Shown here: positions 47,702 to 60,258 of the stretch, in pieces
Position numbering within the stretch: the stretch's first letter is position 1
How the letters are laid out: each line of letters opens with the position of its first letter
Source of the DNA: Clostridium tertium
GTDB lineage: Bacteria > Bacillota > Clostridia > Clostridiales > Clostridiaceae
Assembly: GCF_017873245.1 (NCBI RefSeq)
Contig: NZ_JAGGJY010000005.1
Location: 122,305-186,304 of the forward strand
Direction of reading: 5' to 3'
Length of the DNA stretch: 64,000 nt
Program-made: the position numbers and the translations under genes
The notes under the pieces: model-generated
The model's input: the letters and a program-made list of their open reading frames with translations, nothing else
What the model was told of the DNA's origin: nothing
The model's database searches: none

Positions 47702-48649
47702 TTACTCATCGTTTAGTCTTAATCCTAAGCCTAATTCCTTAAGCTTTCTTTCGACTTCCTCTAAAGATTTCTTTCCTAGATTTCTTACCTTCATCATGTC
47801 ATCCATTGATTTTCCAGCAAGTTCTTGAACTGTATTTATTCCAGCTCTCTTTAAACAGTTATATGATCTAACTGATAAATCTAGCTCTTCTACAGTCATT
47901 TCTAGTACTTTCTCTTTTTTGTCTTCTTCTTTTTCTATCATTATCTCTACATCATTAGTACTATCTCCTAATGACATAAATAGTTTAAAATGTTCTATAA
48001 GAATTTTTGCTGATAAGCTTATAGCTTCATCAATCTTTATAGTTCCATTAGTCCAGATTTCTAAAGTTAATTTATCGTAGTCAGTAATTTGACCTACTCT
48101 TGTATTTTCAACAGTGAAATTAACTCTTTTTACTGGTGTATAAATTGAGTCAACAGCTATAGCTGATAATGGAAGGTCTTCACTCTTATTTTTATTTTGA
48201 GTAACATATCCTCTTCCTCTATTAACTGTAATCTCCATATATAACTTAGCATTATCATCTAATGTAGCAATATGAAGATCCTTGCTTACAACTTCAACAT
48301 CTCCATCAGTTTTGATATCTGCACCTGTAACTACTCCTGGTCCTTGAGCATCTATATATATTGTCTTTGGACCTTCACCATTCATAATTAATGCTAAAGA
48401 TTTAATGTTTAATATTATTTCTGTAACATCTTCTTTAACACCTTGTACAGTTGAAAATTCATGTAGTACTCCATCTATCTTTACTGATGTTGGAGCTGCA
48501 CCTGGAAGTGATGATAAAAGTATTCTTCTTAGAGCATTTCCAAGAGTTATACCATATCCTCTTTCTAACGGTTCAACTACATATTTACCATAAGTACCAT
48601 TCTCATTTGCTTCTATACATTCTATTATTGGCTTTTCGATTTCTAACAT
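47702..48649 (-). CDS. rpoA: RNA polymerase alpha subunit
   Basis: 315 residues. The N-terminal dimerisation domain ([20 protein letters not shown]) is followed by a linker and the C-terminal DNA- and activator-binding domain ([19 protein letters not shown], then LGKKSLEEV). The ATG at 48649 is seven bases from GGAGGG; an in-frame TTG at 48655 is too close to that site. Confidence 0.98.
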   Translation of the reverse strand: MLEIEKPIIECIEANENGTYGKYVVEPLERGYGITLGNALRRILLSSLPGAAPTSVKIDGVLHEFSTVQGVKEDVTEIILNIKSLALIMNGEGPKTIYIDAQGPGVVTGADIKTDGDVEVVSKDLHIATLDDNAKLYMEITVNRGRGYVTQNKNKSEDLPLSAIAVDSIYTPVKRVNFTVENTRVGQITDYDKLTLEIWTNGTIKIDEAISLSAKILIEHFKLFMSLGDSTNDVEIMIEKEEDKKEKVLEMTVEELDLSVRSYNCLKRAGINTVQELAGKSMDDMMKVRNLGKKSLEEVERKLKELGLGLRLNDE

Positions 48650-48751
48650 GCACAAACCCTCCTTATATTTTAAATGGCAACATTATTCTGAGGGCAACTG
48701 CTTATATATTTGTATTGTAAGAAAAATCTTAACAATACAAATACTAAACTA

Positions 48752-49372
48752 TTACTTGCTGTATAACTCAACGATAAGAGTTTCATTAACTGGAACGTCA
48801 ATATCTTCTCTTGATGGTTCAGCAACTATTTTACCTGAATAATTTTCAACATTTGCTTCTAACCACTTTGGTAAAGTCTTTGGATTTTCAATAAATGTCT
48901 TGAATTTTTCAGTTCCTCTGCTCTTTTCTGTAACTGTTATTTCATCGTTAACAGAAACTCTGTATGAAGGAATGTCAACTTTCTTACCATTTACTAAGAA
49001 ATGTCCATGATTAACTAATTGTCTAGCTTCAGCTCTTGAAGCACCATAACCTAGTCTGTAAACAACGTTATCTAATCTCATTTCTAATAACTTAAGTAAG
49101 TTTTCACCTGTAATACCCTTCATATGATCAGCCTTTTCATAATAAGCTCTGAATTGGCTTTCTAATACTCCGTATATTCTTCTAGCTTTTTGCTTTTCTC
49201 TTAATTGTACGCCGTAGTTAGATAATTTTTTCTTAGCTGCTCCATGTTGTCCTGGTGCATAACTTCTTCTAACAAAAGCACATTTATCTGTATAACATCT
49301 ATCCCCTTTAAGGAATAATTTCATACCTTCTCTTCTACATAATCTACATGTAGCTCCAGTATATCTTGCCAT
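48752..49372 (-). CDS. rpsD: 30S ribosomal protein S4
   Basis: 206 residues with an N-terminal cysteine pair region (CRLCRREG) and the S4 RNA-binding domain ([22 protein letters not shown]). In many bacteria S4 represses the alpha operon. It lies between rpsK and rpoA. Confidence 0.98.
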   Translation of the reverse strand: MARYTGATCRLCRREGMKLFLKGDRCYTDKCAFVRRSYAPGQHGAAKKKLSNYGVQLREKQKARRIYGVLESQFRAYYEKADHMKGITGENLLKLLEMRLDNVVYRLGYGASRAEARQLVNHGHFLVNGKKVDIPSYRVSVNDEITVTEKSRGTEKFKTFIENPKTLPKWLEANVENYSGKIVAEPSREDIDVPVNETLIVELYSK

Positions 49373-49395
49373 TAATTACACCTCCTATATGAATA

Positions 49396-49788
49396 CTAGA
49401 CTCTTCTTCTCTTTGGTGGTCTACATCCGTTGTGTGGGATTGGAGTAACGTCTTTAATTAGAGTTACTTCTAATCCTGCCGCTTGTAAAGATCTTATAGC
49501 CGCTTCTCTTCCAGCGCCTGGTCCCTTTACATATACTTCTATACTCTTTAATCCGTGTTCCATAGCTGCTTTAGCTGCTGTTTCTGCTGCCATTTGAGCT
49601 GCGAATGGAGTACTCTTTCTTGATCCTCTGAAGCCTAAAGCTCCTGCGCTTGACCATGATAAAGCATTCCCTGCCGCATCAGTTAAAGTAACTATTGAGT
49701 TATTGAAAGTTGATTTGATGTGTGCAGCACCATGCTCAACGTTCTTTCTTTCTTTTCTTCTTCTAGTCTTTTTAACTTTTTGAGCCAT
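49396..49788 (-). CDS. rpsK: 30S ribosomal protein S11
   Basis: 130 residues with [25 protein letters not shown] and [13 protein letters not shown]. It lies 15 bp after rpsM. Confidence 0.98.
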   Translation of the reverse strand: MAQKVKKTRRRKERKNVEHGAAHIKSTFNNSIVTLTDAAGNALSWSSAGALGFRGSRKSTPFAAQMAAETAAKAAMEHGLKSIEVYVKGPGAGREAAIRSLQAAGLEVTLIKDVTPIPHNGCRPPKRRRV

Positions 49789-49803
49789 CGAATTCCCTCC
49801 TCA

Positions 49804-50169
49804 CTACTTCTTCTTATTTGCGATAGTTTTCTTTGGACCTTTTCTAGTTCTTGCGTTAGTCTTAGTCTTTTGACCTCTAACTGGAAGACCTTTTCTATGT
49901 CTTATTCCTCTGTAACATCCAATTTCTACTAATCTTTTAATATTTAAAGCAACTTCTCTTCTTAAGTCACCTTCAATTGTTAAAGTCTTTACGTATTCTC
50001 TGATTTTTGTTACTTCTTCTTCTGTAAGATCTCTAACTCTTGTGTCAGGATTAACTCCTGTTTCTGCTAAAATCTTATGTGAAGTAGAAAGTCCTATACC
50101 GTATATATATGTTAGACCTATTTCAACTCTTTTTTCTCTTGGTAGGTCTACGCCTGAAATTCTTGCCAT
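49804..50169 (-). CDS. rpsM: 30S ribosomal protein S13
   Basis: 121 residues ([39 protein letters not shown]). It heads the alpha operon segment behind its own promoter and leader. Confidence 0.98.
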   Translation of the reverse strand: MARISGVDLPREKRVEIGLTYIYGIGLSTSHKILAETGVNPDTRVRDLTEEEVTKIREYVKTLTIEGDLRREVALNIKRLVEIGCYRGIRHRKGLPVRGQKTKTNARTRKGPKKTIANKKK

Positions 50170-50306
50170 TAAAACTTACACCTCCTGATATTGAAATGCA
50201 TACAACTTTAATTATATGTGTGTATTTTATATATAAAATCCTAGGTCAGTAGAGGATAGCTCTACTGTCAGCCGCACCTAAAATTTATCCGCTTATTTAA
50301 ATGCCT
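50170..50306 (-). promoter_or_regulatory. 5' leader of the alpha operon with hairpin
   Basis: About 137 bases between the promoter and rpsM. CAGTAGAG / CTCTACTG (50267-50260 and 50254-50247) form a clear stem. A ribosomal-protein-binding leader, for example for S4, is plausible but not shown. Confidence 0.45.
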
Positions 50307-50311
50307 ATATA

Positions 50312-50340
50312 ATCATATTTGACTTTAAGTGAAAAGTCAA
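50312..50340 (-). promoter_or_regulatory. Internal promoter before rpsM
   Basis: TTGACT, 17-base spacer, TATGAT on the minus strand. The -35 and spacer form the inverted repeat TTGACTTT-N6-AAAGTCAA. Confidence 0.75.
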
Positions 50341-50389
50341 TAAATTTTACATAGTAAAATAATACTTTTTTGCCTATACTTTGATTGTA

Positions 50390-50766
<377 letters not shown>

Positions 50767-50773
50767 AAGGTAA

Positions 50774-51085
50774 TCAACCCTCCTTAACAATGCCTTTAAG
50801 TTTTAGAAATCTTTTTATTTTTAAATCAGTACCTCTATCTTTTGATATGATAGATGCTTTAATCTCATCATCTACATCCTCTAAAACATTTATATGTTTT
50901 AAATTCTTTTTTTTAGGCATCTGAACTGTTTTAGTGCTCCCATTACTAAGAATTACATAATCATCACTTAAATGACCTATTATCACATATAAATGATTTT
51001 TATCTCTTCCTGTTTTTGAAAGAACCATTTTCCCAATTAAGTCATTGTTTTGCAAACTTTTCACCTCGATGATTACCTTAGCCAT
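50774..51085 (-). CDS. KOW-domain RNA-binding protein (ribosomal L14e-like)
   Basis: 103 residues with an N-terminal KOW-like beta segment ([20 protein letters not shown]) and a lysine-rich tail. Proteins of this type occur between map and infA in clostridia; the function is not established. The ATG at 51085 is preferred over an in-frame GTG at 51100, which lies in the AAGGTGG site. Confidence 0.85.
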   Translation of the reverse strand: MAKVIIEVKSLQNNDLIGKMVLSKTGRDKNHLYVIIGHLSDDYVILSNGSTKTVQMPKKKNLKHINVLEDVDDEIKASIISKDRGTDLKIKRFLKLKGIVKEG

Positions 51086-51136
51086 AAATCTACAAGCCAC
51101 CTTTTGGTATCATGCGAATTTATAACTAAGCAACAC

Positions 51137-51886
51137 TTATTTAATCAGTGTTAATATTTCGGGTCCATCTGGTAAAATTACAATAGTATTTTCGTAGTGT
51201 GCCGATAGACTTCCATCACTAGTTACTACAGTCCAGTCATCATTTAATGTTTTAACTTTATAGCTTCCTAAATTAACCATAGGCTCAATGGCTAAAGCCA
51301 TTCCTTGAGCCAACTTTGGCCCTCTACCAGGCTTACCAAAATTAGGTACGTCTGGATCTTCGTGTACAACTCTACCTATACCGTGTCCTACGAAATCTCT
51401 TACTACAGCGAAACCTGAAGCTTCTATGTAGCTTTGTATTCCATGTGATATATCAGTAAGTCTGTTGCCAACCTTAGCATATTCTATGCCTTTAAAGAAA
51501 CTTTGTTCTGTTACTTTAATTAACTTATTAGCTTCTTCACTAACATTTCCTACTGCAAATGTTCTTGCAGCATCTCCGTGAAAGCCATTAAGATAAGCGC
51601 CACAGTCTACACTAACAATATCTCCATCTTTTAATACATAACCTCCTGGGATCCCATGAACTACTTGCTCGTTAACAGATATACATAGTGAAGCTGGAAA
51701 ACCATATAGCCCTTTAAACGAAGGCTTTGCTCCATGCTTAGTTATAAATTCTTCTGCTATCCTGTCTATTTCAGCAGTAGTTATTCCTGGTCTTACTTTT
51801 TCTTCAACTAGTAGTAACGTTTCTGCTACTATTCTACCTGCTGATCTCATTAGGTCAATTTCTTTGTTGTTTTTAATGATTATCAT
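51137..51886 (-). CDS. map: Methionine aminopeptidase, type I
   Basis: 249 residues; removes the initiator methionine. The metal ligands are visible in VDCGAYLNGFHGDAARTF (two Asp), FVGHGIGRVVHE (His), MALAIEPM (Glu) and the last Glu near HYENTI. The start codon overlaps the adk stop codon. Confidence 0.97.
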   Translation of the reverse strand: MIIIKNNKEIDLMRSAGRIVAETLLLVEEKVRPGITTAEIDRIAEEFITKHGAKPSFKGLYGFPASLCISVNEQVVHGIPGGYVLKDGDIVSVDCGAYLNGFHGDAARTFAVGNVSEEANKLIKVTEQSFFKGIEYAKVGNRLTDISHGIQSYIEASGFAVVRDFVGHGIGRVVHEDPDVPNFGKPGRGPKLAQGMALAIEPMVNLGSYKVKTLNDDWTVVTSDGSLSAHYENTIVILPDGPEILTLIK

Positions 51887-52536
51887 TATTCAACGCTCCC
51901 TAAGATATTACAGATACCTTCGAATACTTCATTAATAGCTTTTGTTCCGTCTACAATTGAAAGTAAGTTTCTTTCTTTATAAAAATCAATCAGTGGTTGT
52001 GTCTGTCTCTCATACACATCAAGTCTTTCAGATACAGTTTCTTCTGTATCATCTTTTCTTTGGATTATATCACTTCCACAAACATCACATTTTCCTGTAA
52101 TAGTTGGTGGATTAAATTTTATATGATAGCTAGCTCCACATGATGGACACACTCTTCTACCTGTCATTCTTTCTAATATAAATCCAGTAGGTACTTCAAT
52201 TAGTAAAGCTGTATCAAGATTTTCATTTCTTTCAGAAAGAAATTCTTGAAGTGCTTCTGCTTGATTAACTGTTCTTGGGAACCCGTCTAATAAGTAGCCA
52301 TTTTTACAGTCATCTTGTTGCAGTCTATCTTTTACCATATTAATAGTAACTTCATCTGGTACTAACTGTCCTTTATCGATGTGCTTCTTAGCTTCTACAC
52401 CTAATGGAGTGTTTTCAGAAATATTCTTTCTAAAAATATCCCCAGTAGAAATATGTGGTATTGAGTATCTATTACTAATTGATTTTGCCTGTGTTCCCTT
52501 TCCTGCTCCAGGAGGACCTAATAATACTATCTTCAC
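51886..52536 (-). CDS. adk: Adenylate kinase
   Basis: 216 residues. It has the P-loop [10 protein letters not shown], the NMP-binding DGFPRT and a LID domain with four zinc cysteines (CPSCGASY...CDVCGSD). GTG at 52536 gives the usual start [10 protein letters not shown] and is spaced nine bases from GGAG; the in-frame ATG at 52551 overlaps that site. Confidence 0.95.
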   Translation of the reverse strand: MKIVLLGPPGAGKGTQAKSISNRYSIPHISTGDIFRKNISENTPLGVEAKKHIDKGQLVPDEVTINMVKDRLQQDDCKNGYLLDGFPRTVNQAEALQEFLSERNENLDTALLIEVPTGFILERMTGRRVCPSCGASYHIKFNPPTITGKCDVCGSDIIQRKDDTEETVSERLDVYERQTQPLIDFYKERNLLSIVDGTKAINEVFEGICNILGSVE

Positions 52537-52558
52537 GGGCATCATCTCCATTATTAAT

Positions 52559-53833
52559 CTATTTTAAGAACCCTTGATAATGTCTCATTACTAATTGTGA
52601 GTCTAATTGTCTTGAAAAATCAAGGCCAACCCCAACCATAATTAATAATGATGTACCACCAAACTGAATTCCTTGTAATTGTGTATTTGAAATTAATATT
52701 GGTAGTATTGCTAGTAAAGCAGCAAATACTCCTCCAACTAATGATACTTTAGTAAGTACTTTTTCAAAATACTTTTCAGTTGCATCTCCCGGTCTTATTC
52801 CTGGTACAAATCCAGCTGACTTATGCAGATTTTCTGCCATTTCATCAGGTTTAAATGTGATTTGTGTATAGAACCAAGTAAAGAAAATAGTTAATACTGA
52901 ATAAACTACTGGATACATCCATGTCTTTTCATTAAATATACTATACTTATTACTTGTTATCCATATTGCCCAGTCATAATTTGGAAAGAATTCTGCAATT
53001 GTTTTAGGGAACATCATAACTGACATAGCAAAAATTATTGCTATAACAGCTGATCCAATTATACTTAAAGGTATGTGAGTACTTTGTCCTCTCATAACTT
53101 TATTTCCAACAGCTTTACCAGCATATTGGACTGGAATTCTTCTTTCTGCTAATGAGAAGAATATTACTACTCCTAATAATACAATTGCAAAAACTACAAA
53201 TAGTAAAATTTCTATTATAGTAATTTTTCCTTGATCCTTTAATGTAAATAATGACATTAAAGTTATTGGTAACTGAGATACTATATTCACGAATATTAAT
53301 ATGGATATACCATTTCCAAAACCTTTAGCTGTGATTTGATCACCTAACCACATACAGAATGTTGAGCCTGCAACTAGTGCCACTAATACAACAAGGACTC
53401 CAGTCCATTGCATTCCAACTGCTGCACCCTTTGCTGCAACCATACTATATGTTCCAAAAGCAAGAATAAATCCTATAACTATTGATAATATTCTCGTTAT
53501 CTTTTGTATCTTCTTTCTGCCTTCTTCCCCTTCTTTAGAAAGTTGTTCTAAAGATGGTATTGCTATAGTCAATAATTGAACTATTATCGAAGCATTAATG
53601 TATGGTGTTACACTTAAAGCAAATATACTAAATTGTCTAAATGCTCCACCAGATAATAAATCATAGAAACCAAATATAGTTCCACTACTAGCTAAATCTT
53701 TTAGTACATTTGTGCTAATTCCAGGAACAGGAATATGCGTTCCTATCCTGAAAATTGCAACTAAAAATATAGTCCATATAAATCTCTTTTTTAATTCGGG
53801 AACCTTCCAGGCATTACGTAGGGTTGATAGCAT
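52559..53833 (-). CDS. secY: Preprotein translocase subunit SecY
   Basis: 424 residues with ten membrane segments forming the protein-export channel. The GTHIPVPGI loop after TM1, the plug region, and [11 protein letters not shown] and GNGISILIF motifs are present. It directly follows rplO. Confidence 0.98.
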   Translation of the reverse strand: MLSTLRNAWKVPELKKRFIWTIFLVAIFRIGTHIPVPGISTNVLKDLASSGTIFGFYDLLSGGAFRQFSIFALSVTPYINASIIVQLLTIAIPSLEQLSKEGEEGRKKIQKITRILSIVIGFILAFGTYSMVAAKGAAVGMQWTGVLVVLVALVAGSTFCMWLGDQITAKGFGNGISILIFVNIVSQLPITLMSLFTLKDQGKITIIEILLFVVFAIVLLGVVIFFSLAERRIPVQYAGKAVGNKVMRGQSTHIPLSIIGSAVIAIIFAMSVMMFPKTIAEFFPNYDWAIWITSNKYSIFNEKTWMYPVVYSVLTIFFTWFYTQITFKPDEMAENLHKSAGFVPGIRPGDATEKYFEKVLTKVSLVGGVFAALLAILPILISNTQLQGIQFGGTSLLIMVGVGLDFSRQLDSQLVMRHYQGFLK

Positions 53834-53834
53834 A

Positions 53835-54275
53835 CTAAATCACCTCAACTTTTCCTCCAGCTGCTTCTATCTTTTCAGCCGCTGATTTTGAGAACTTACA
53901 TCCTTTAACAGTTAGGCTCTTCTCTAATGTCCCATTTCCTAAAATCTTAACTCCATCTTTTACTTTGTTGATAACTCTTCTTTCAAGTAAAACTTCTGGT
54001 GTTATTTCTGTTCCATTTTCAAATATATTTAATCTATCAACATTGATACTAACATATTGTTTAGCAAATATATTTGTAAATCCTCTCTTAGGAAGTCTTC
54101 TGTATAATGGCATTTGACCACCTTCAAATCCTGGTCTCACTCCACCACCTGATCTAGCATTTTGGCCTTTTTCACCTTTTCCGGCATTTCTACCTAAACC
54201 TGAACCAGTACCTCTACCAACTCTCTTTGGAGCTTTCTTACTTCCTGCTGCTGGTTTTAATTCATGAAGTTTCAT
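53835..54275 (-). CDS. rplO: 50S ribosomal protein L15
   Basis: 146 residues ([57 protein letters not shown]). Upstream neighbour rpmD. Confidence 0.98.
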   Translation of the reverse strand: MKLHELKPAAGSKKAPKRVGRGTGSGLGRNAGKGEKGQNARSGGGVRPGFEGGQMPLYRRLPKRGFTNIFAKQYVSINVDRLNIFENGTEITPEVLLERRVINKVKDGVKILGNGTLEKSLTVKGCKFSKSAAEKIEAAGGKVEVI

Positions 54276-54296
54276 TACTCAATGCACCTCCTCTTA

Positions 54297-54476
54297 TTAA
54301 ACTTCTTCTACTTTTAGTAGATAGTCAACTTTGTTGATCATTCCTCTGATTTGAGGAGTTTCTTCATGTTCTACTGTCTTACCGATCTTTTTAAGTCCAA
54401 GGGCATGTGCAGTAGCAATATGGTCTTTCTTTCTTCCAATTAAACTCTTTACTAGAGTAACTTTAATCTTTGCCAT
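54297..54476 (-). CDS. rpmD: 50S ribosomal protein L30
   Basis: 59 residues starting [20 protein letters not shown] and ending DYLLKVEEV. It lies 12 bp after rpsE with a GGAGG site. Confidence 0.97.
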   Translation of the reverse strand: MAKIKVTLVKSLIGRKKDHIATAHALGLKKIGKTVEHEETPQIRGMINKVDYLLKVEEV

Positions 54477-54488
54477 TGCTTTTCCCTC

Positions 54489-54986
54489 CTAACCTAAAAT
54501 TTCTTCTACAGTTTTGCCTCTTAATTTAGCTATATCTTCAGCTGTTCTTAAGCTTGCTAAACCGTTAATTGTAGCATTAACCATGTTTTTAGGATTGTTT
54601 GAACCTAATGACTTAGCTCTAACATCCTTTAATCCTGCTAATTCTAATACGGATCTTGCTGGACCTCCAGCGATAACCCCTGTACCTTCTTTAGCTGGCA
54701 TTATAAGAACCTTACCAGTTCCGAATTTTCCATATATTTGATGAGGAACAGTTGTTCCAACTATTGCAACACTTACTAAATGTTTCTTAGCGTCTTCTAT
54801 TCCTTTTTTAATTGCTTCTGGGATCTCTATTGACTTACCCATTCCAACGCCTACGTGTCCGTTTTCGTCACCTACAACTACTAAAGCGCTGAATCTGAAG
54901 TTTCTACCACCCTTAACAACCTTAGTTACTCTGTTTATGTTAACAACCTTTTCCTTAAGGTCTAGTGTGCTAGGATCGATTCTCAT
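54489..54986 (-). CDS. rpsE: 30S ribosomal protein S5
   Basis: 165 residues with the double-stranded RNA-binding segment ([20 protein letters not shown]) and [12 protein letters not shown]. Confidence 0.98.
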   Translation of the reverse strand: MRIDPSTLDLKEKVVNINRVTKVVKGGRNFRFSALVVVGDENGHVGVGMGKSIEIPEAIKKGIEDAKKHLVSVAIVGTTVPHQIYGKFGTGKVLIMPAKEGTGVIAGGPARSVLELAGLKDVRAKSLGSNNPKNMVNATINGLASLRTAEDIAKLRGKTVEEILG

Positions 54987-55005
54987 GTATTTCCCTCCTT
55001 GTTTA

Positions 55006-55368
55006 TTAGAATTTTAAGCCTGCTTCTCTTGCAGCTTCAGCTAAAGTTTGAACTCTTCCGTGATATACGTATCCACCTCTGTCGAATACAACTTCTGAAA
55101 TTCCTTTTTCTAAAGCCTTCTTAGCTACTAATTCACCAACCATTTTAGCCGCTTCTTTGTTTCCACCTGCTTTTGCATCGAATGCTTTATCTAAGCTTGA
55201 AGCTGAAACTAAAGTTACTGAATTAACATCATCTATAATTTGAGCATATATGTTTTTTTCACTTCTATATACTGAAAGTCTTGGTCTTTCAGGAGTACCA
55301 GAAATTTTCTTACGTACTCTTAGGTGACGTCTTTCTCTACTAGCTTTTCTGTCTACCTTTTTGAACAT
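55006..55368 (-). CDS. rplR: 50S ribosomal protein L18
   Basis: 120 residues ([40 protein letters not shown]); binds 5S rRNA. Confidence 0.98.
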   Translation of the reverse strand: MFKKVDRKASRERRHLRVRKKISGTPERPRLSVYRSEKNIYAQIIDDVNSVTLVSASSLDKAFDAKAGGNKEAAKMVGELVAKKALEKGISEVVFDRGGYVYHGRVQTLAEAAREAGLKF

Positions 55369-55388
55369 AAAGATTTCACTCCTTTCTA

Positions 55389-55931
55389 TTATTTCTTACC
55401 AGTTTTACCTTCTTTACGTCTGATTACTTCGTTATCATATTTAATTCCTTTACCCTTATATGGTTCAGGTTTTCTCCATGATCTTATATCAGCCGCAGCT
55501 GCTCCAACCTTTTCCTTATCGATACCCTTAACAACAACTTTAGTTGCAGCTGGAGTTTCGAAAGTTACACCTTCGATTGGTTCTATTTCAACTGGATGTG
55601 AATATCCTAAGTTCATTACAAGCTTCTTACCTTGTAATTGAGCTCTGTAACCAACACCAATTAGTTCTAAGCTCTTTTCAAATCCTTTTTCAACTCCGAT
55701 TATCATGTTGTTGATTAACGCTCTAGTTAAACCATGAAGAGCTCTGTGCTCTTTTTGATCGCTAGGTCTAGTTACAACAACTTGGTTGTTTTCAACTGCT
55801 ATATTCATGTCTTTATTCATAGCTTTAACAAGTTCGCCCTTTGGACCCTTAACTGAAACAACGTTATCTGCTGAAACAGCTACAGTTACGCCTGCAGGTA
55901 TAGCTATAGGTAATCTACCTACTCTTGACAT
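55389..55931 (-). CDS. rplF: 50S ribosomal protein L6
   Basis: 180 residues, two repeated domains ([39 protein letters not shown]). Confidence 0.98.
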   Translation of the reverse strand: MSRVGRLPIAIPAGVTVAVSADNVVSVKGPKGELVKAMNKDMNIAVENNQVVVTRPSDQKEHRALHGLTRALINNMIIGVEKGFEKSLELIGVGYRAQLQGKKLVMNLGYSHPVEIEPIEGVTFETPAATKVVVKGIDKEKVGAAAADIRSWRKPEPYKGKGIKYDNEVIRRKEGKTGKK

Positions 55932-55994
55932 AATCGCACCTCCTGTTTTACTTGTTCTGATATATGTTAATCTAGTTACTTTCTACTTTGGAAA

Positions 55995-56393
55995 TTACCA
56001 AACGTAGCAAACTACTTCTCCGCCTAATCCAGCTTTTCTTGCTTCTCTATCAACTAATAAACCAGTTGAAGTTGATATTATAGCAATTCCTAGTCCACTT
56101 AGTACCTTTGGAATTTCATCTTTCTTGCAGTAAACTCTTAGTCCTGGTTTAGATATTCTCTTTATACCAGTTATAACTCTTTCTTTATCTGCGCCATATT
56201 TAAGAGATATTCTTAACATTGGAACAACACCATCGTTATATTCCTCTAATTCTTTAATATATCCCTCTTGTAATAATATATTTGCAACAGCCTTCTTCAT
56301 ATTTGATGAAGGAACTTCTACTACTTCATGTCTTACAGCATTTGCATTTCTAATACGTGTTAGCAAATCTGCGATAGGATCTGTCATAACCAT
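55995..56393 (-). CDS. rpsH: 30S ribosomal protein S8
   Basis: 132 residues ([16 protein letters not shown], and the C-terminal [19 protein letters not shown]). The first ATG at 56393 (MVMTDP) follows AAAGGAGG. Confidence 0.97.
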   Translation of the reverse strand: MVMTDPIADLLTRIRNANAVRHEVVEVPSSNMKKAVANILLQEGYIKELEEYNDGVVPMLRISLKYGADKERVITGIKRISKPGLRVYCKKDEIPKVLSGLGIAIISTSTGLLVDREARKAGLGGEVVCYVW

Positions 56394-56424
56394 TTAATGT
56401 GCCTCCTTTCACTACATCAGTTTC

Positions 56425-56610
56425 TTACCAACTTGCTTTCTTACAACCAGGGATTTGACCCTTATAAGCAAGTTCTCTAAAACATATACGGCAAATACCG
56501 AACTTCTTTAATACTGAATGTGGTCTTCCACATATTCTGCATCTTGTATAAGCTCTTGTTTTATATTTAGGTTCTTTTTTCCACTTTTCAATAATAGCCT
56601 TACGTGCCAC
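56425..56610 (-). CDS. rpsN: 30S ribosomal protein S14, zinc-binding type
   Basis: 61 residues with CRICGRPHS and GICRICF, the two zinc CxxC pairs of the short S14 form. GTG start with a GGAGGG site. Confidence 0.97.
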   Translation of the reverse strand: MARKAIIEKWKKEPKYKTRAYTRCRICGRPHSVLKKFGICRICFRELAYKGQIPGCKKASW

Positions 56611-56625
56611 GGTTTTCCCTCCTTA

Positions 56626-57168
56626 TTATTGAGCAAATGGCATACCAAGGAATCTTAATAATTCTCTTGCTTCTTCGTCAGTGTTAGCTGTTGTTACGAA
56701 GATAATATCCATTCCTCTAACCTTATCGATTTTATCGTATTCAATTTCTGGGAATATTAATTGCTCTTTTACTCCTAGTGAGTAGTTTCCTCTACCATCA
56801 AAAGCTTTGCTTGAAACTCCTCTGAAATCTCTAACTCTTGGAAGAGCAATAGCCATTAACTTATCAGCAAATTCATACATCTTTGCCTTTCTTAATGTAA
56901 CCTTACATCCTAAAGCCATGTTTTCTCTTATCTTAAAGTTAGCAACTGATTTCTTTGCTCTAGTTAAGATTGGCTTTTGACCTGCAATTATGCTTAAATC
57001 ATTAACTGCAGCTTCTAATATTTTTTGATTGTCCTTAGCTTCTCCAACTCCCATGTTGATAACTATCTTTTCAAGCTTTGGAACTTCCATTATATTTTTA
57101 TATCCGAACTTTTCAATCATAGCTGGAATTACTTCTTTTTGATACTTCTCTTGAAGTCTTGTTGTCAT
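56626..57168 (-). CDS. rplE: 50S ribosomal protein L5
   Basis: 180 residues ([45 protein letters not shown]); contacts 5S rRNA. Confidence 0.98.
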   Translation of the reverse strand: MTTRLQEKYQKEVIPAMIEKFGYKNIMEVPKLEKIVINMGVGEAKDNQKILEAAVNDLSIIAGQKPILTRAKKSVANFKIRENMALGCKVTLRKAKMYEFADKLMAIALPRVRDFRGVSSKAFDGRGNYSLGVKEQLIFPEIEYDKIDKVRGMDIIFVTTANTDEEARELLRFLGMPFAQ

Positions 57169-57190
57169 AATTAGTACCTCCTTTCAGATT

Positions 57191-57505
57191 CTAGAATGTT
57201 TCTCCACACTTCTTACAAACTCTAACCTTAGTACCGTCTTCTAAGATTTTGTTACTAATTCTTGTAGCGTTTTTACACTTTGTGCAGTATAACATAACTT
57301 TTGAGCTGTATATAGCTCCTTCTCTTTCAATTATTCCACCTTGAGCATTAGCTCTAGTTGGCTTTTGGTGCTTTTTAACTATATTAACTCCTTGAACAAT
57401 AACTTTGCCTGTTTTAGGATTTACTTTTAAAACTTCACCAGTTTTTCCTTTATCTTTACCTGAAACAACTACAACTGTGTCGTTCTTTCTAACATGTACC
57501 TTCAA
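57191..57505 (-). CDS. rplX: 50S ribosomal protein L24
   Basis: 104 residues with the KOW motif ([19 protein letters not shown]). TTG at 57505 is six bases from GGAGGTG and gives M-KVHVRKND; an in-frame GTG at 57514 lies inside the ribosome site. Confidence 0.96.
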   Translation of the reverse strand: MKVHVRKNDTVVVVSGKDKGKTGEVLKVNPKTGKVIVQGVNIVKKHQKPTRANAQGGIIEREGAIYSSKVMLYCTKCKNATRISNKILEDGTKVRVCKKCGETF

Positions 57506-57522
57506 ATGAGACACCTCCTCTA

Positions 57523-57891
57523 TTATAGAACTTCAGGTGCTAATGATAAAATCTTGTTAAATTCGTTATCTCTTAGCTCCCTAGCAACTGGTCCGAAGAT
57601 ACGAGTTCCTCTTGGTTGCTTATCATCCTTTATAATAACAGCTGCATTTTCATCAAACTTAATGTATGAACCATCAGCTCTTCTTAATCCTCTAACTGAT
57701 CTAACTATAACAGCTTTTACAACGTCTCCTTTTTTAACAACTCCGCCTGGTGTTGCACTTTTAACGCTAGCAACTATTACATCTCCAATGTTACCGAACT
57801 TTCTCTTTGATCCGCCTAAAACTCTTATGCACATTATTTCCTTTGCACCTGAGTTATCTGCTACCTTTAGTAAGGTTTGTTGTTGTATCAT
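57523..57891 (-). CDS. rplN: 50S ribosomal protein L14
   Basis: 122 residues ([34 protein letters not shown]). Confidence 0.98.
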   Translation of the reverse strand: MIQQQTLLKVADNSGAKEIMCIRVLGGSKRKFGNIGDVIVASVKSATPGGVVKKGDVVKAVIVRSVRGLRRADGSYIKFDENAAVIIKDDKQPRGTRIFGPVARELRDNEFNKILSLAPEVL

Positions 57892-57919
57892 TGAATTACC
57901 CTCCTTTCAGTCTTAAAGC

Positions 57920-58174
57920 CTATTTAGCTTTTTCAACTATTTCAACAAGTCTCCATCTCTTATCTTTAGATAATGGTCTAGTTTCCATAATTAAAACTCT
58001 ATCATTCATTTTAGCTTCATTGTTTTCATCATGAGCTTTAAACTTAGTTGTTCTATTAACTGTTTTTCCATATAATGGGTGTCTAACCTTAGTTTCAACA
58101 GCAACAACTATTGTCTTATCCATTTTATCTGAAACAACTCTACCTATTTTTTTCTTTCTTAATCCTCTTTCCAT
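57920..58174 (-). CDS. rpsQ: 30S ribosomal protein S17
   Basis: 84 residues, OB fold ([37 protein letters not shown]). Confidence 0.98.
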   Translation of the reverse strand: MERGLRKKKIGRVVSDKMDKTIVVAVETKVRHPLYGKTVNRTTKFKAHDENNEAKMNDRVLIMETRPLSKDKRWRLVEIVEKAK

Positions 58175-58196
58175 TAAGAGTTACCTCCTTTCAGAT

Positions 58197-58409
58197 TTAC
58201 TGCTCGAAAGCCCTGATCTCTTCTTCTCTTATGATGGTTTTGATTTGGGCTATAGATTTTTTTACTTCTCTTATTCTCATAGGATTTTCTAATTGACCTG
58301 TAGCTAATTGGAATCTTAAGTTGAATAACTCAGCCTTAAGGTCATTTAATTTAACCTTTAAATCTTGAGGATTATTTGCTCTTAATTCTTTTAATTCTCT
58401 AGCCTTCAT
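58197..58409 (-). CDS. rpmC: 50S ribosomal protein L29
   Basis: 70 residues, helical hairpin ([20 protein letters not shown]). The start codon overlaps the rplP stop by one base, so translation is coupled. Confidence 0.98.
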   Translation of the reverse strand: MKARELKELRANNPQDLKVKLNDLKAELFNLRFQLATGQLENPMRIREVKKSIAQIKTIIREEEIRAFEQ

Positions 58410-58843
58410 TATTCTTCACCACCCATTTCCTCAAAATCTCTTCTTGTAACGAATTTACACTTTACAGGAAGCTTGTGTGATGCAAGTCTCATAGCTTCTC
58501 TTGCAACTTCTTCATTAACTCCTGATAGTTCGAATAAAACTCTACCAGGTTTAACTACTGCTACCCAATATTCTGGTGAACCCTTACCTGAACCCATTCT
58601 TGTTTCAGCTGGCTTCTCAGTTACTGGCTTATCTGGGAAAATCTTTATCCAAAGTTTTCCTCCTCTTCTGATATATCTGTTTATAGCAATTCTGGCAGAT
58701 TCTATTTGATTACTAGTTATCCAACCACAAGTTGTAGCTTGAATACCAAAATCTCCGTATGCAAGGAAATTACCTCTTGTAGCTTTTCCTTTCATTCTAC
58801 CACGTTGTACCTTACGATGCTTAACTCTCTTAGGCATTAACAT
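58409..58843 (-). CDS. rplP: 50S ribosomal protein L16
   Basis: 144 residues ([38 protein letters not shown]). Confidence 0.98.
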   Translation of the reverse strand: MLMPKRVKHRKVQRGRMKGKATRGNFLAYGDFGIQATTCGWITSNQIESARIAINRYIRRGGKLWIKIFPDKPVTEKPAETRMGSGKGSPEYWVAVVKPGRVLFELSGVNEEVAREAMRLASHKLPVKCKFVTRRDFEEMGGEE

Positions 58844-58860
58844 GACTAATTCCTCCTTTC

Positions 58861-59529
58861 TTATGCGTTAACTTCTTCCTTCTTTTCAACTTTTTTAGTT
58901 GGAAGAACTTCTCCATTATAAACCCAAACTTTTACACCGATCTTTCCATAAGTTGTATCAGCTTCAGCAAATCCATAATCGATATCTGCTCTTAAAGTTT
59001 GAAGTGGAATTGTTCCTTCATGATATTGTTCAGTTCTAGCTATTTCAGCTCCACCTAATCTACCTGAGCAAGCTGTCTTAACACCTTTAGCTCCAAGTCT
59101 CATAGCTCTTTGGATGCTTTGTTTCATAGCTCTTCTAAATGATACTCTTTTTTCTAATTGTGCAGCTATATTTTCTGCCATTAATTGAGCATTTGCTTCA
59201 GCATTTTTAACTTCAACTATATTTATTAATAAGTTTTTGTTATCAGTTACTTTAGCTAATTTAGCTTTTAAAGCTTCTATTCCTGCTCCACCTTTTCCAA
59301 TTATTACACCTGGTTTAGCAGTATATATATTTAACTTAACTCTCTTAGCAGCTCTTTCGATTTCAATCTTTGAAATACCAGCTGAGAAAAGTTCTTTCTT
59401 TACGAATTCTCTGATTTTGTTATCTTCTATTAGATTGTCTGCGAAGTTCTTCTTTGAAGCATACCATTTAGCATCCCAATCCTTGATAACTCCTACTCTA
59501 AGTCCGTGAGGATGTACTTTTTGACCCAC
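58861..59529 (-). CDS. rpsC: 30S ribosomal protein S3
   Basis: 222 residues with an N-terminal KH domain ([19 protein letters not shown]) and a C-terminal S3 domain ([13 protein letters not shown]). GTG start seven bases from GGAGGG. Confidence 0.98.
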   Translation of the reverse strand: MGQKVHPHGLRVGVIKDWDAKWYASKKNFADNLIEDNKIREFVKKELFSAGISKIEIERAAKRVKLNIYTAKPGVIIGKGGAGIEALKAKLAKVTDNKNLLINIVEVKNAEANAQLMAENIAAQLEKRVSFRRAMKQSIQRAMRLGAKGVKTACSGRLGGAEIARTEQYHEGTIPLQTLRADIDYGFAEADTTYGKIGVKVWVYNGEVLPTKKVEKKEEVNA

Positions 59530-59548
59530 TTGATTTCCCTCCTTCTTT

Positions 59549-59884
59549 CTAAGCTCTTTCTTTAACTACAAGTGTTATATTACTTGTTCTTTTGTTAATT
59601 CTAAATGCTTTTCCGTGATCCATTGGTCTAAATCTCTTTAGTGTTGGACCTGCACCAACGAATGCTTCTGCTACATATAATCTTTCTACGTCCATTTCAT
59701 GATTATTTTCTGCATTAGCAACAGCTGATTTTAAAACTTTATTTATAACAACAGCTGCATCTTTTGGAGTATATTGTAAAATAGCGAAAGCCTCTTGAAT
59801 ATTTTTTCCTCTTATTAAATCAAGAACTACTCCTACTTTTGTTGGAGACATTCTAACATATTTAGCTATAGCTCTAGCTTCCAT
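59549..59884 (-). CDS. rplV: 50S ribosomal protein L22
   Basis: 111 residues ([40 protein letters not shown]); lines the peptide exit tunnel. Confidence 0.98.
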   Translation of the reverse strand: MEARAIAKYVRMSPTKVGVVLDLIRGKNIQEAFAILQYTPKDAAVVINKVLKSAVANAENNHEMDVERLYVAEAFVGAGPTLKRFRPMDHGKAFRINKRTSNITLVVKERA

Positions 59885-59905
59885 TTATGTTCCTCCTTTC
59901 CGGGA

Positions 59906-60190
59906 TTACTTTCTTTTTCTTGCTGCTTTTTCGTCATAATCGTGTCCTCTGTAAGTTCTTGTTAATGCGAACTCACCAAGCTTGTGTCCTACCATATCTT
60001 CGCTAACGAAAACTGGAACATGCTTTCTTCCATCGTGAACAGCAATTGTATGACCAATCATTTGTGGGAATATTGTTGAACTTCTTGACCAAGTCTTAAC
60101 AACCTTCTTATCTCCACTAGCATTCATTTCTTCAATTCTCTTTAAAAGTCCTTCATGTACAAAAGGCCCTTTTTTTGTTGATCTACTCAC
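59906..60190 (-). CDS. rpsS: 30S ribosomal protein S19
   Basis: 94 residues, [15 protein letters not shown] to EKAARKRK. The GTG at 60190 is eight bases from GGGAGGC; the longer in-frame reading from 60232 adds 14 non-homologous residues and is rejected. Confidence 0.97.
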   Translation of the reverse strand: MSRSTKKGPFVHEGLLKRIEEMNASGDKKVVKTWSRSSTIFPQMIGHTIAVHDGRKHVPVFVSEDMVGHKLGEFALTRTYRGHDYDEKAARKRK

Positions 60191-60258
60191 TATAATTTGC
60201 CTCCCTTCATAATCTATAGGCTGACAAGCCATGAAGAGAAATTTAGATTCTCTTCATG

